A DNA stretch of 64,000 nucleotides from Kibdelosporangium aridum. Lineage in GTDB: Bacteria > Actinomycetota > Actinomycetes > Mycobacteriales > Pseudonocardiaceae. Location: contig NZ_FWXV01000017.1 of the NCBI RefSeq assembly GCF_900176515.1, positions 1 through 64,000 on the forward strand, read 5' to 3'. Shown here in pieces: positions 17,651-26,367 of this stretch; within the stretch, counting starts at the first letter, position 1, and each line of letters opens with the position of its first letter. The position numbers were made by a program, and so were the translations under genes. Under the pieces are notes generated by a model. The model was not told the DNA's origin. It ran no database searches and saw nothing but the letters and a program-made list of their open reading frames with translations.

Positions 17651-18088
17651 ATGTACAACATGTCACGGGAACAGTGGTGGGAATTCGCATCGGCGGGCAC
17701 CCGCACCGGCAAGCTCGCCACCGTCCGGGCCAACGGCGCGGCCCATGTGGCCCCGATCTGGTTTCTGCTCAACGAGCAGGACGGCTACGACGAGATCATC
17801 TTCAACACCGGCGCGGAGTCGCTGAAGGGCAAGGCACTCCGGCGGGACCCGCGCTTCTCGCTGTGCGTCGACGACCAGCAGCCGCCGTACTCGTACGTGG
17901 TCTTCCACGCGGAGGCCGCGATCGTGGACGATCTGGACGAGTCACTGATCTGGGCGACCAAGATCGCGGCTCGCTACATGGGTGAGGACAAGGCCGAGGC
18001 ATACGGCAAACGCAACGCGGTGCCTGAGGAACTGTTGATCCGTGCGCGGATAACCAAGGTCATCGCGCACGGAAACGTCGCCGACTAG
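17651..18088 (+). CDS. Pyridoxamine-5'-phosphate-oxidase-fold flavin/F420 protein
   Basis: 145 residues; split-barrel fold with TGKLATVRANGAAHVAPIWF at the start (written here in part: GKLATVRANG, HVAPIWFLL), then FNTGAESLKGKAL and DPRFSLCVDD, the pattern of actinobacterial F420- or FMN-dependent enzymes of this superfamily. The late YMGEDKAEAY segment is also common there. Substrate unknown. ATG 17651 is preferred, with ATG 17660 possible. Its stop overlaps the convergent LppU-like gene stop by three bases. Confidence 0.88.
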   Translation: MYNMSREQWWEFASAGTRTGKLATVRANGAAHVAPIWFLLNEQDGYDEIIFNTGAESLKGKALRRDPRFSLCVDDQQPPYSYVVFHAEAAIVDDLDESLIWATKIAARYMGEDKAEAYGKRNAVPEELLIRARITKVIAHGNVAD

Positions 18089-18861
18089 GTCTTGGCGATA
18101 CAGAGGGTCGTGGCCGGCTCCGAGTAGACAGCTGCCACATTTCCCCTGGCGCAAGCCGATTTGTCGGCCGTGCCGGTCACGACCTTGACCACTTTGTACG
18201 GTGCGGACGGGCCACACGGGACACGCTCGTCGGTCTGGTTGAGCCCGCTGGCCGAGATCTTGAAGCAGTCGCCTTCCTTGGCGTTGAGCATCAGGCAGAG
18301 CTTCATCGTGTCCCGGCGGCTGCGCCTGGTCCACTCCGTGTAGTCGCCCTTGGGGCACGCGTCGGACGAGCTGTCCAGCTTCTTGGCGACCTTGTACACG
18401 GCTTCCTGGCTGCCGCATTCGGCCTTCTCGGCCTCCGCGCTGGACGCCGAAACGACCTTGATGCAGTCACCAGCCTCGGCCGATGCCGCGCCCGTACCCC
18501 AGTTGATGATCCCGAAGATGATCAGTCCGACCACACCGAGCGCCACGACGCCGAGGACGACCTTCGAGCGCGGGTTCTTCTGCGGCATCGGCGGCGGCAG
18601 GTTCGGTGGTGGGAATCCGGCCGGCGGCGGTGGGTATCCGCCTGCGGGAGGTTGGGGGTATCCGCCTGCAGGGGGCGGCGGGTACTGCTGCTGTGGAAAG
18701 CCGCCCGCGGGCGACTGCGGGTACGGCTGCTGCGGGAAACCACCGGACGGCGGCGGGTAGCCGGGCTGCTGCTGCGGGTACTGGGGCGGCGGCTGCTGCG
18801 GGTAGGGCGGTGGGTAGCCACCCTGTTGCGGTGGATAGTTCCCCTGCGGTGGATAGGTCAT
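18085..18861 (-). CDS. LppU-like proline-rich membrane protein with two repeated Cys domains
   Basis: 258 residues. Residues 1-95 are Pro/Gln/Tyr/Gly-rich (YPPQ, GGYP repeats). One membrane helix at about 100-122 follows KNPRSK. The extracytoplasmic part holds two tandem copies of a domain of about 65 residues: the first runs from AGDCIKVV through ECGS, YKVAK, ACPKG to LCLML; the second from EGDCFKIS through PCGP, YKVVK, ACARG to LCIAK. Each copy has four Cys at matching places, suggesting two disulfides. Function unknown. A frame three times longer continues upstream but is antisense to the XPB gene. Confidence 0.85.
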   Translation of the reverse strand: MTYPPQGNYPPQQGGYPPPYPQQPPPQYPQQQPGYPPPSGGFPQQPYPQSPAGGFPQQQYPPPPAGGYPQPPAGGYPPPPAGFPPPNLPPPMPQKNPRSKVVLGVVALGVVGLIIFGIINWGTGAASAEAGDCIKVVSASSAEAEKAECGSQEAVYKVAKKLDSSSDACPKGDYTEWTRRSRRDTMKLCLMLNAKEGDCFKISASGLNQTDERVPCGPSAPYKVVKVVTGTADKSACARGNVAAVYSEPATTLCIAKT

Positions 18862-19005
18862 CGGGTCCCCAGCTTGATCGGGTTGAGACGGGGTCACGCT
18901 ACCTCTCGGAAGGCTGTCATCAGGCCGGAATGGCCGGGATTTTTGCGAGCGCTCGCCGTGTTGGCACACTGGGGAGATCCTGCGGATGAGGAGTTGTACT
19001 ACACA

Positions 19006-20667
19006 GTGACCGACGGCCCGCTGATCGTGCAGTCCGACAAGACGCTGCTGCTCGAAGTCGATCATCCACTGTCCGACGAGGCTCGGATGGCCATCGCGCC
19101 GTTCGCCGAGCTGGAACGTGCCCCCGAGCACGTGCACACCTATCGGGTGACGCCGCTGGCGCTGTGGAACGCCCGCGCCGCCGGGCACGACGCCGAACAG
19201 GTCGTCGACGCCCTGTCGCGGTACTCGCGCTATCCCGTGCCGCAGCCGTTGCTGATCGACGTCGTGGACACGATGAGCCGGTTCGGCAGGCTGCAGTTGC
19301 TGCACAACCCGGCGCACGGCCTGGTGATGAACGCCCTCGACCGCGCGGTGCTCGAAGAGGTGCTGCGGAACAAAAAGGTCGCTCCGATGCTCGGCGCGCG
19401 GATCGACGACGACACGGTCGTCGTGCACGCGAGCGAGCGTGGACGGCTCAAGCAGGTCCTGCTCAAGGTCGGCTGGCCGGCCGAGGACCTGGCGGGCTAT
19501 GTCGACGGTGAGGCGCACCCCATCGCCCTTGACGAGAACGGCTGGCAACTGCGCGACTACCAGCGCACCGCTGCCCAGACGTTCTGGGCAGGCGGCTCGG
19601 GCGTCGTCGTATTGCCTTGTGGCGCAGGTAAAACTCTCGTCGGTGCGGCCGCGATGGCCGAGGCGCAGGCGACGACGCTGATCCTGGTGACGAACACGGT
19701 CGCCGGGCGGCAGTGGAAGCGTGAACTCATCGCGCGCACGTCGCTGACCGAGGACGAGATCGGCGAGTATTCCGGTGAGCGCAAGGAAATCCGCCCGGTC
19801 ACCATCGCGACGTACCAGGTGATCACGCGCAAGACCAAGGGCGAATACCGGCACCTTGAGCTGTTCGACTCCCGTGACTGGGGCCTGATCGTGTACGACG
19901 AGGTCCACCTGCTGCCCGCGCCGGTCTTCCGGATGACCGCGGACCTGCAGTCCCGTCGCCGCCTCGGCCTCACCGCGACCCTCGTGCGCGAGGACGGCCG
20001 GGAAGGCGACGTCTTCTCGCTGATCGGCCCGAAGCGTTACGACGTGCCCTGGCGTGACATCGAGGCACAAGGCTGGATCGCCCCGGCCGAGTGCACCGAG
20101 GTGCGCGTGACGCTGACCGATGCGGAGCGCCTGAAGTACGCGACGGCCGAGCCGGAGGAGCGCTACAAGATCTGCTCGACGGCTCGGACCAAACTGCCGG
20201 TGGTCCGCAGCATCCTGGAGAAGCACCCGGGCGAGCCCGCACTGGTGATCGGTGCGTACCTGGACCAGCTGGACGAACTGGGCGCGGAGTTGAACGCCCC
20301 GATCGTCCAGGGTTCGACGAAGAACAAGGAACGCGAAGCCTTGTTCGACGCGTTCCGCAACGGCGAACTGCCCACCCTGGTGGTCTCGAAGGTCGCGAAC
20401 TTCTCCATCGACCTGCCCGAGGCCTCGGTGGCCGTGCAGGTGTCCGGCACGTTCGGGTCGCGCCAGGAGGAGGCGCAGCGCCTCGGCAGGCTGTTGCGGC
20501 CGAAGGCCGACGGGCGCCAAGCGCACTTCTACTCGGTGGTCTCCCGCGACACACTGGACACCGAATACGCGGCTCATCGGCAGCGCTTCCTGGCCGAACA
20601 GGGATACGCGTACACGATCGTGGACGCCGACGACCTGCTGGGACCCCCGGTGCCAGAGATCGGCTGA
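19006..20667 (+). CDS. XPB/ERCC3-type DNA helicase
   Basis: 553 residues, close in length to mycobacterial XPB. The N-terminal damage-recognition region opens with TDGPLIVQSDKTLLLEVDH. Helicase motifs: LPCGAGKT (about 203), YDEVHLLPAPVF (DEVH box, about 298), LTATLVRED, VVSKVANFSIDLPEA and QEEAQRLGRLLR (arginine finger). The RED motif typical of XPB follows motif III. It is a superfamily 2, 3'-5' helicase implicated in nucleotide repair. GTG 19006 is chosen for homology from residue 2 and a GAGGAG 12 bases upstream. In mycobacteria it adjoins the partner protein whose homologue here is 19 kb away (39541). Confidence 0.95.
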   Translation: MTDGPLIVQSDKTLLLEVDHPLSDEARMAIAPFAELERAPEHVHTYRVTPLALWNARAAGHDAEQVVDALSRYSRYPVPQPLLIDVVDTMSRFGRLQLLHNPAHGLVMNALDRAVLEEVLRNKKVAPMLGARIDDDTVVVHASERGRLKQVLLKVGWPAEDLAGYVDGEAHPIALDENGWQLRDYQRTAAQTFWAGGSGVVVLPCGAGKTLVGAAAMAEAQATTLILVTNTVAGRQWKRELIARTSLTEDEIGEYSGERKEIRPVTIATYQVITRKTKGEYRHLELFDSRDWGLIVYDEVHLLPAPVFRMTADLQSRRRLGLTATLVREDGREGDVFSLIGPKRYDVPWRDIEAQGWIAPAECTEVRVTLTDAERLKYATAEPEERYKICSTARTKLPVVRSILEKHPGEPALVIGAYLDQLDELGAELNAPIVQGSTKNKEREALFDAFRNGELPTLVVSKVANFSIDLPEASVAVQVSGTFGSRQEEAQRLGRLLRPKADGRQAHFYSVVSRDTLDTEYAAHRQRFLAEQGYAYTIVDADDLLGPPVPEIG

Positions 20668-20673
20668 ATCAGA

Positions 20674-20717
20674 TTGTCGGACCCCTCCGCTACGGTTATA
20701 TTCGAACACACGTTCGA
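20674..20717 (+). promoter_or_regulatory. Promoter with canonical LexA (SOS) box
   Basis: A -35 like TTGTCG (20674-20679), a 17-base spacer and a -10 like TATATT (20697-20702) are followed directly by TCGAAC-acac-GTTCGA (20702-20717), an exact match to the actinobacterial LexA consensus TCGAAC-N4-GTTCGA. LexA bound here would cover the -10 and start point of the DUF4253 gene. Confidence 0.88.
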
Positions 20718-20732
20718 GGCGAGGGGTTCGCT

Positions 20733-21302
20733 ATGACGGCTATGACGATCGCACCGGCGGCGCTGGGCAGCTGGCACGGTGAGATCTGGTTGACCGACGC
20801 GGTGCTGACCGACCCGCACGCGTACCTCGACCGGGTCGCGGAGTACTCGCGGACCCGGTTGTGGCCGGTGCTCGTGCCAGCGGGCGGCCTCGGCATCCCA
20901 CCCGAGGTCAACTTCGTGCCCGAGTCGGCCCGTCGCGCAGTCGACCGGCACGACCCGCAGGCCGAGGCAGGCATCACCGGCGCGGTGATGCTCGCCAACA
21001 AGCGCCCCGCCTACCGCCTCGGTTTAGTGGAAGCCAGCCGCCCGGCCGACGTGCCCGCGCGCCTTGGCAGGCCAGGGATTTCGGCGATCCTGCGCAGCTG
21101 GGAAGACCGCTTCGGCGCGACCCTGGTGATGCTCGGAGCGCGCGAGATGATGCTGTCGGTGTCCGCCCCGCCAACCGAACTGCACCACGCCCTGGTGATC
21201 GCCAACGAACACCGGTCGTTCTGCCCCCGCATCCCCGGCACACTGCCGCAGCTGTCGCGCGGCCTGATCCGCTTGCGCCGCTGGCACTTCCGCTGGCGCT
21301 GA
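20733..21302 (+). CDS. DUF4253 protein, SOS-controlled
   Basis: 189 residues. The C-terminal part matches DUF4253: YRLGLVEASRPADVPARLG, then ILRSWEDRFGATLVMLG and HHALVIANEHRSFCP (each shown in short form), a family of unknown function often near immunity-type or repair genes. ATG 20733 follows GAGGGG. The gene has its own promoter with a LexA box, 66 bases after the XPB helicase stop, so damage induction independent of XPB is predicted. No nuclease motif, membrane segment or toxin signature is visible. Confidence 0.85.
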   Translation: MTAMTIAPAALGSWHGEIWLTDAVLTDPHAYLDRVAEYSRTRLWPVLVPAGGLGIPPEVNFVPESARRAVDRHDPQAEAGITGAVMLANKRPAYRLGLVEASRPADVPARLGRPGISAILRSWEDRFGATLVMLGAREMMLSVSAPPTELHHALVIANEHRSFCPRIPGTLPQLSRGLIRLRRWHFRWR

Positions 21303-21381
21303 CAAACCTCGTGGGTGGCTGGGCAACCCTTGGCCGGTGCCTTGCCCGCCACCCACGGGCCAACGGTTGATCTGTCGTTCG

Positions 21382-21712
21382 GCGGCGGGTTGTCGGGCAG
21401 CAGCTCATGGACTGGCGCAGCCTTTATCGGCCCGTTCAGGGGACCGGTGGTGGCTTGGTCGGTCGCCCAACGGCAACGCTGCCCTGCGCGGCGACCGCCC
21501 ATCGGCGGCGTTTGCCGGGCGGTTCATGGATGGGCGGGGCCTTGTCCGGTGCTTTTTCTGGCCGCGGCGGCTTGTCCGGCAGCTCACGGACTGCGCAACC
21601 GGGCCAGCACTGGATGCGGATCCGTCGTCAGCTCGGCAGGCTTTATTGGTCCCGCTCCTCATGGGACCGGCGGCGGCTTGGTCGGCCCCCCGAGGGCGTT
21701 GCTTTGCGCGGT
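21382..21712. repeat. Degenerate duplicated sequence downstream of DUF4253 gene
   Basis: Non-coding GC-rich stretch with diverged copies. GGACCGGTGGTGGCTTGGTC (21441-21460) recurs as GGACCGGCGGCGGCTTGGTC (21664-21683), each preceded by a CTTTAT[C/T]GG element (21421, 21640). GCGGCGGGTTGTCGGGCAG (21382) recurs as GCGGCGGCTTGTCCGGCAG (about 21564), with a third weaker copy near 21504. Frames through it are open but Arg/Ala-biased and without homology. The whole gap 21303-21796 holds no supported gene. Confidence 0.6.
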
Positions 21713-21752
21713 GGGTCGAGCGTGGCCTGTGCGACCAGCCCGATGATGACCT

Positions 21753-21789
21753 GACCGGCGGTCTGTCTCATATGGACATACCGCCGGTC
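21753..21789. terminator. Hairpin terminator after the first receptor gene
   Basis: GACCGGCGGT / ACCGCCGGTC, 10-bp perfect stem, 17-base loop, seven bases beyond the minus-strand receptor stop. Confidence 0.7.
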
Positions 21790-21796
21790 GCGGGTC

Positions 21797-22825
21797 TCAG
21801 CTGGCTGGTGGGGTGAAGATCATCGAGTCGATGTTGATGTTCGCGTTGGCGGGCAACATGTTGTACTGCTTCATCAGGTCAACGGTTCGCTGCAGGCGGG
21901 TGCGGTCCACACTGGTTGGGAATGTGCCGATGCGCACGAGTTGCGCCACTTGCTTCTCCAGCCTGGCGTACTGGACCACCGCTTCTTCCACCACGGTTCG
22001 GTCGCGGGCCACTTCGCTGGCCTTCACCAGTGCGCGGCGGAATGCTTCGGTCGTCTTCGGGTTTTCGGCGACGAACTTGGACATCCCGGTGTAGCCGGAG
22101 ATCGGGAAGTTCGAGGTCGGGCCCTGTGAGGTGTCCAGGATCGGCACTGCTCCGATCGCACGGGCGGCCTGCGTGACGTACGGCTCGAGGATCACCGCGG
22201 CGTCGATCTGCTTGTTGTCCAGCCTGGCCTGCATGTCCGGGAAGGGGAACTCGACCCAGGTCACCGTCGAGTGGTTCACGCCCGCGGTCTCCATGGCGGA
22301 CTTGGCCAGCAGGTCCGTGATGCTGTTCTTCGTGTTCGTCGCGATCTTCTTGCCTTCAAGATCCTTCGGGGTCTTGATGGTCGAGTCGCGGCCCACCATG
22401 ATCACGAAGATGTTCTCGGCCGTCTGGTAGCTGTCGGCGACGAACTTGAAGTCACCGGTGCCCTTCGCCTGCGCCTGGAACACCGGAACGTATGCGCCGT
22501 AAGTGAATTGCAGCTCGCCGTTGATCAGTTTCGGGATCGCGGTCGCGGCACCGGTGACTGTCTCCAGCTTGACGTCGAGGCCCTGTTCCTTGAAGAAGCC
22601 CTTCTGCGCCGCGATGTGGATCGGTGCCGAGTCGATGATCGGCATGGCCCCGACGGTGATCTGGGTACGTTCGAGCTGACCGTTGCTGCCGCCACCGCTG
22701 CCACCGTCGTTGCTCGATCCGCCGAGAAGTCCGCAGCCGCTCAGCGCCGCGAGCAGGCTCGCGGTTCCCAGGACGCTGATCGCGGCGCGGCGACTATGAA
22801 CAGACCTACTGCCTCTTCCAAGCAT
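21797..22825 (-). CDS. ABC transporter substrate-binding lipoprotein, NMT1/SsuA type (receptor 1)
   Basis: 342 residues from ATG 22825. Lipobox ALSGC gives lipid Cys31. The mature protein has the SsuA/NMT1-like fold: ITVGAMPIIDSAPIHIAAQKG, EQGLDVKLE, then FPFPDMQARLDNKQIDAAV and a domain hinge after EPYVTQAA (all shown in short). Family substrates are nitrate, sulfonates, taurine, thiamine precursors and aromatic acids; nothing here fixes which. It is the last of three such receptors in the cluster and stands alone, 716 bases after the ATPase gene, behind its own promoter. Confidence 0.9.
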   Translation of the reverse strand: MLGRGSRSVHSRRAAISVLGTASLLAALSGCGLLGGSSNDGGSGGGSNGQLERTQITVGAMPIIDSAPIHIAAQKGFFKEQGLDVKLETVTGAATAIPKLINGELQFTYGAYVPVFQAQAKGTGDFKFVADSYQTAENIFVIMVGRDSTIKTPKDLEGKKIATNTKNSITDLLAKSAMETAGVNHSTVTWVEFPFPDMQARLDNKQIDAAVILEPYVTQAARAIGAVPILDTSQGPTSNFPISGYTGMSKFVAENPKTTEAFRRALVKASEVARDRTVVEEAVVQYARLEKQVAQLVRIGTFPTSVDRTRLQRTVDLMKQYNMLPANANINIDSMIFTPPAS

Positions 22826-23541
22826 GTGATGCCTTATCTGGGAGTGAGGATCTGGAACAGATGAGACACGAGTGACACGATCTGACACTGCCCCGTACGC
22901 GATCAGTCACCTAACGTGTTTCTGTGCGGTGTTTTATACACCATCGGGCCGAGCATTCCCAGAAGATGATCGTGAGTACTCTTCACGAAGTCATCAGGGA
23001 TCTGCTCCCTGCCTTCCGGCTGGCGACGATCTTGGGCAATCAAGGCACCGCTGAAGTGCCATTTCGCGTGATCTGCGCCCTCGGCTTGCAGGAATCTGCA
23101 GTCGTCGCCATGGTCGAGGGTACGCGCAGGTAGGAAGCATCACCGGGGCCGCCGAAGATTGTCCTCGCGGGAGGAACAAATATGATCATTACTCCCTGAG
23201 GAGCCATTTTCCGGTGCCACGAACGCGGCGATTTTCCCAAGGCCGTACGTCAAATGGAGCATTAAGTTCAGTCAAGGACCTTGTGGCCAGCCTGGATGCT
23301 GGCAGACGCCCGGCGATCGCCAGTGCGTAGAGCCCATACGACCTCGTTCTCGTCCTCGGCGCGCCCGCATTAACACATCACGTGTACCGCGGCCGATCGG
23401 TTCAGTCATTGCCGAAACCGTTGCCGATACGCATTCTGACCGAAGTGGACGGTGTGAAGGTGCCGGGGGACCGATGAGACAGTCCTTTATGGACGACCGG
23501 CACCGCCGTCGCGCGTGCCGGTCATCAAACCCGATGTTGAA
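22826..23541. other. 716-base gap with ATPase terminator; no supported gene
   Basis: At 23495-23523 GACCGGCAC / GTGCCGGTC (9 bp, 11-base loop) is a probable terminator of the minus-strand ATPase operon, 19 bases past its stop. The rest is less GC-rich than coding DNA here. A 5-codon frame MIITP at 23181 with a good GGAGG and a 55-codon frame at 22966 were noted, but neither has coding-like third positions. The receptor 1 promoter should lie at 22830-22950. Confidence 0.55.
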
Positions 23542-24423
23542 CTAGTGGCTGGTCTGCCGGGCCTGCTCGCGCTCGGCCTCGAGGAAGCGCTGAGCGGCGG
23601 CCTGGTCGTCGGCCGATGACGGAGTCGGCCGCTTGACCGGCTCCGGCTCAGCGGCCGGCTGGTTGTGCAGCAGCCGGGCGACCTCGCCGCGCAGTGCGAC
23701 GAAGTTCTTCGACTCACGGGTGGTGATCTGGTCGCGCTGGGCAGGCAGATCCACTGTCAAGTCAGCCACGATCGACGCGGGCGACTTGGACAGCACCAGC
23801 ACGCGGTCACCGAGGTACACGCTCTCGTCGATGTCATGCGTGACAAGCAGAACCGTGCTCTCGTGCTCGTGGCGCACGCGCAGCAGCAGGTCCTCCAGTT
23901 CGAACCTGGTCTGTGCGTCGACCGACGCGAACGGCTCGTCCATCAGCAGCAACGACGGCTGGCACGCCAACGCACGCGCGATCGACACGCGCTGCTGCAT
24001 ACCGCCCGAAAGCTGCCACGGGTACTTCGCACCCGCGCCGGACAGGCCCACCCACTCCAACGCTTCCGCGGCACGCTTGCGGCGGTCGGCCCGCGAGACA
24101 CCGCGTGAACGCAATGGGAATTCGACGTTGCCGCGCACCGAAAGCCACGGGAACAGCGAGCGGCTGTAGTCCTGGAACACCACGGCCAGGTCCTCTGGCG
24201 TGCGGTCGATCTTGTCGCCGTGCAACGACACCGTGCCCGCGGAGGGCTTGATCAGCCCGGCGATGCAGCGCAGCAGCGTCGACTTGCCGCAGCCCGACGG
24301 GCCCACGATGCACGCGAGCTCGCCAGTGGCCACTTCGAAGGTGAGGTTCTGCACCGCGGTGTGCGCGGTCGGCCCGGAGCCGTACGTGTGCCGAAGACCG
24401 GCAACTTCCAGCATTGGCGTCAT
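23542..24423 (-). CDS. ABC transporter ATP-binding protein (nitrate/sulfonate type)
   Basis: 293 residues. Walker A GPSGCGKST (about 42), Q-loop VVFQDYSRSLFPW, signature LSGGMQQR (about 142), Walker B LLLMDEPFASVD (about 162) and switch His in VTHDIDESVYLGDRV. It is of the SsuB/TauB/NrtD class. The last 50 residues form a charged helical tail beyond the usual domain. It is the only ATPase for two permease pairs in this region, so it probably energises both. It starts six bases after the permease stop. Confidence 0.95.
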   Translation of the reverse strand: MTPMLEVAGLRHTYGSGPTAHTAVQNLTFEVATGELACIVGPSGCGKSTLLRCIAGLIKPSAGTVSLHGDKIDRTPEDLAVVFQDYSRSLFPWLSVRGNVEFPLRSRGVSRADRRKRAAEALEWVGLSGAGAKYPWQLSGGMQQRVSIARALACQPSLLLMDEPFASVDAQTRFELEDLLLRVRHEHESTVLLVTHDIDESVYLGDRVLVLSKSPASIVADLTVDLPAQRDQITTRESKNFVALRGEVARLLHNQPAAEPEPVKRPTPSSADDQAAAQRFLEAEREQARQTSH

Positions 24424-24429
24424 AAAAGT

Positions 24430-25242
24430 TCAGCCTCCGGCCTTAACGGTACTCGGTTGCGTGTTTCGGGTGGGTTGCCAGGAGAGCACGCGCCGCTCCA
24501 CCGCCAGCAACAAGCTGTTCAGTGCGTAACCGAGCACGCCGAGCAGCAGGATGATCGCCCACATGTCGGTGTACTCGTACTGCCGCTGTGCGTCGACGAG
24601 CTGGGTGCCCATGCCGGTGGCCGCGCCGACCAGCTCGGAGATCACCATCAACACCAAGGACAACGACAGTGAGACCCGCAGGCCGGCGAAGATCTTCGGC
24701 AGCGCGGCAGGCAGCACGACCATGAAGATCCATTGACCGCGCGGGATCCGGAACGACCGCGCGGTATCGGTCTTCACCGCGTCGACCGAGCGGGCACCGT
24801 CCACCGAGTTGAGCAGGATCGGCCAGAGCGCCCCGAACGCGATCAACGCGATCTTCTGCGGCGACTCGATCCCGAAGATCACCATGAAGAACGGCAGCAG
24901 CAGCACCGGCGGGATGGACCGCAGGAACGCGAACAGCGGGCCGAAGTAGTCGACGCCGTGCTTGGAGCGGCCGAGCGCGATGCCCAGCGTGATCCCGACG
25001 ACCGCGGCGCCGAGCCAGCCGGTCAGCAGCCTGCCGAGACTCGGCAGGATGTGCGTGAACACGTTGTCGTGCAAGCCGAGTTGCGACGCGGGCCCGCCGA
25101 ACCACAGCTCGGCACCCGCCTGCACGATCGACACCGGGGTGGGGAAGAACTTCGACCCGCTGGCCATGGTCAGCAGCTGCCAGACCACCAGAACGCCGAC
25201 GAACACCACCCAGCGCTGCGCGAAACCCCTCAGGTGCGTCAT
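24430..25242 (-). CDS. ABC transporter permease, pair 1, second subunit
   Basis: 270 residues, about six membrane helices. The cytoplasmic EAA-like loop that docks to the ATPase is around ARSFRIPRGQWIFMVVLPAALPKIFAGLR (in short: RSFRIPRGQW, LPAALPKIFAG). Start ATG 25242 overlaps the previous gene by ATGA. It is closely similar along its length to the permease at 27598, showing the duplicated module. A longer frame through both permeases in one reading is an artefact of overlap. Confidence 0.94.
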   Translation of the reverse strand: MTHLRGFAQRWVVFVGVLVVWQLLTMASGSKFFPTPVSIVQAGAELWFGGPASQLGLHDNVFTHILPSLGRLLTGWLGAAVVGITLGIALGRSKHGVDYFGPLFAFLRSIPPVLLLPFFMVIFGIESPQKIALIAFGALWPILLNSVDGARSVDAVKTDTARSFRIPRGQWIFMVVLPAALPKIFAGLRVSLSLSLVLMVISELVGAATGMGTQLVDAQRQYEYTDMWAIILLLGVLGYALNSLLLAVERRVLSWQPTRNTQPSTVKAGG

Positions 25243-26036
25243 TTGCCCGCCTCCACGGTGTTCCACTTGAACAGCACCCGCTGCAGCTTCAGGAATCCGC
25301 CGTCGAGCAGGTAGCCGATCACGCCGGCCAGGATCGTCACGGCGAGGATCACGTCCTGGCGGCCGGAGCCGCTTGCCCAGTCCAGCGTGAACTTCCCGAT
25401 CCCGATCACGCCGCCTGCCAGGTACTCGACGCTGATCACCACGATCAGGATGACCGCGCTGGCCAGCCGGACACCAGTGAAGATGAACGGCGCCGCGTGC
25501 GGCAGGCCGACGGTGAACATGGTCCGCGCCTTGCCAAGGCCGAACGACCGTGCGGTGTCCAGCAGCAGCGGGTCGATCTCGTCCAGCGCGTAGATCGTGT
25601 TGAACAGGATCGGCCAGACCGCGGCGTACACCGCGAGTGTGATCTTGGTTTCCACGCCGGAGCCGAGCATCACGATGATCAGCGGGATGATCGCGACCGA
25701 CGGGATCGGCCGGAGGAACTCGATGATCACCCTGGTCGCCATCCGCACCGACGGGATGCTGCCGAGGATCAGCCCGAGCGGGACGGCGATCCCGATGGCG
25801 ATCAGCAGGGCGAGCAACCAGGTCAGCATGGTCGCGACCAGGTCGTCGATGAAGTGGCTGCTGGTCGAGCTCGTGTCGTTCGCGTTGAAGGTCGGCCCGA
25901 AGAGCTCGAACATCCGGGGGATGACCGTGGTCGGCGGCGGAATGTAGTCCTGGGGGAACAGCCCGGTGAACGAGCCGAGCTGCCATGCGGCGAGGATGAC
26001 GACGATCCCCACCAGGCCGCGGAGAAACCGGATCAC
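25239..26036 (-). CDS. ABC transporter permease, pair 1, first subunit
   Basis: 265 residues from GTG 26036, six or so membrane helices. Core segments PIPSVAIIPLIIVMLG, WPILFNTIYALDEIDP and LPHAAPFIFTGVRLA match those of the permease at 28356. The extracytoplasmic loop between the first two helices is longer than in its paralogue. With the 24430 product it would form a heterodimeric channel. The gene begins a three-gene permease-permease-ATPase operon; a receptor gene lies 331 bases upstream. Confidence 0.94.
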   Translation of the reverse strand: MIRFLRGLVGIVVILAAWQLGSFTGLFPQDYIPPPTTVIPRMFELFGPTFNANDTSSTSSHFIDDLVATMLTWLLALLIAIGIAVPLGLILGSIPSVRMATRVIIEFLRPIPSVAIIPLIIVMLGSGVETKITLAVYAAVWPILFNTIYALDEIDPLLLDTARSFGLGKARTMFTVGLPHAAPFIFTGVRLASAVILIVVISVEYLAGGVIGIGKFTLDWASGSGRQDVILAVTILAGVIGYLLDGGFLKLQRVLFKWNTVEAGK

Positions 26037-26367
26037 CCCGGTTCACCGACAGACGAGATCACAGGTGCGGCGTCGAGCGGCGACGCTGCGGAGATGAACA
26101 CACCGAACTCCATGAGCGGTTGGAAGGCGGGTCACCCGGCGATGCCAGGGGGTCACTGTAGAGACTGGCGACGGTTTTCGACAAATTGCTCACGTTCCGT
26201 CAACCCATGACGGTATGGAAATCCGGCCGTTCGGCCTAGCCGCGCAGGAGCAGCGGGTTGCTCCGTCCAGCCGGACACGGTTACTGCGTGCGAGCCATCC
26301 TGCTGCCGATGAACAGAAGAAGCCCGGGGATGTGTGATCCCCGGGCTTGACAGACTTCTCGCGCGCA
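26037..26367. other. 331-base gap with strong terminator
   Basis: At 26320-26348 AAGCCCGGGGA / TCCCCGGGCTT (11-bp perfect stem, 7-base loop) lies 20 bases past the receptor 2 stop. It should end most receptor 2 transcripts and set receptor level above permease level. No gene is seen in 26037-26319. Confidence 0.75.

Noticed and set aside
18862..20709. Continuous minus-strand frame joining the LppU-like gene to a further 600 codons upstream
   Set aside because: It is antisense to the well-conserved XPB gene, Arg/Val-biased and without homology; the real start at 18861 gives the expected Pro-rich N-terminus.
22966..23133. 55-codon plus-strand frame in the transporter gap
   Set aside because: Third-position GC of roughly 70 percent, well below the neighbours, and no homology or good ribosome site.
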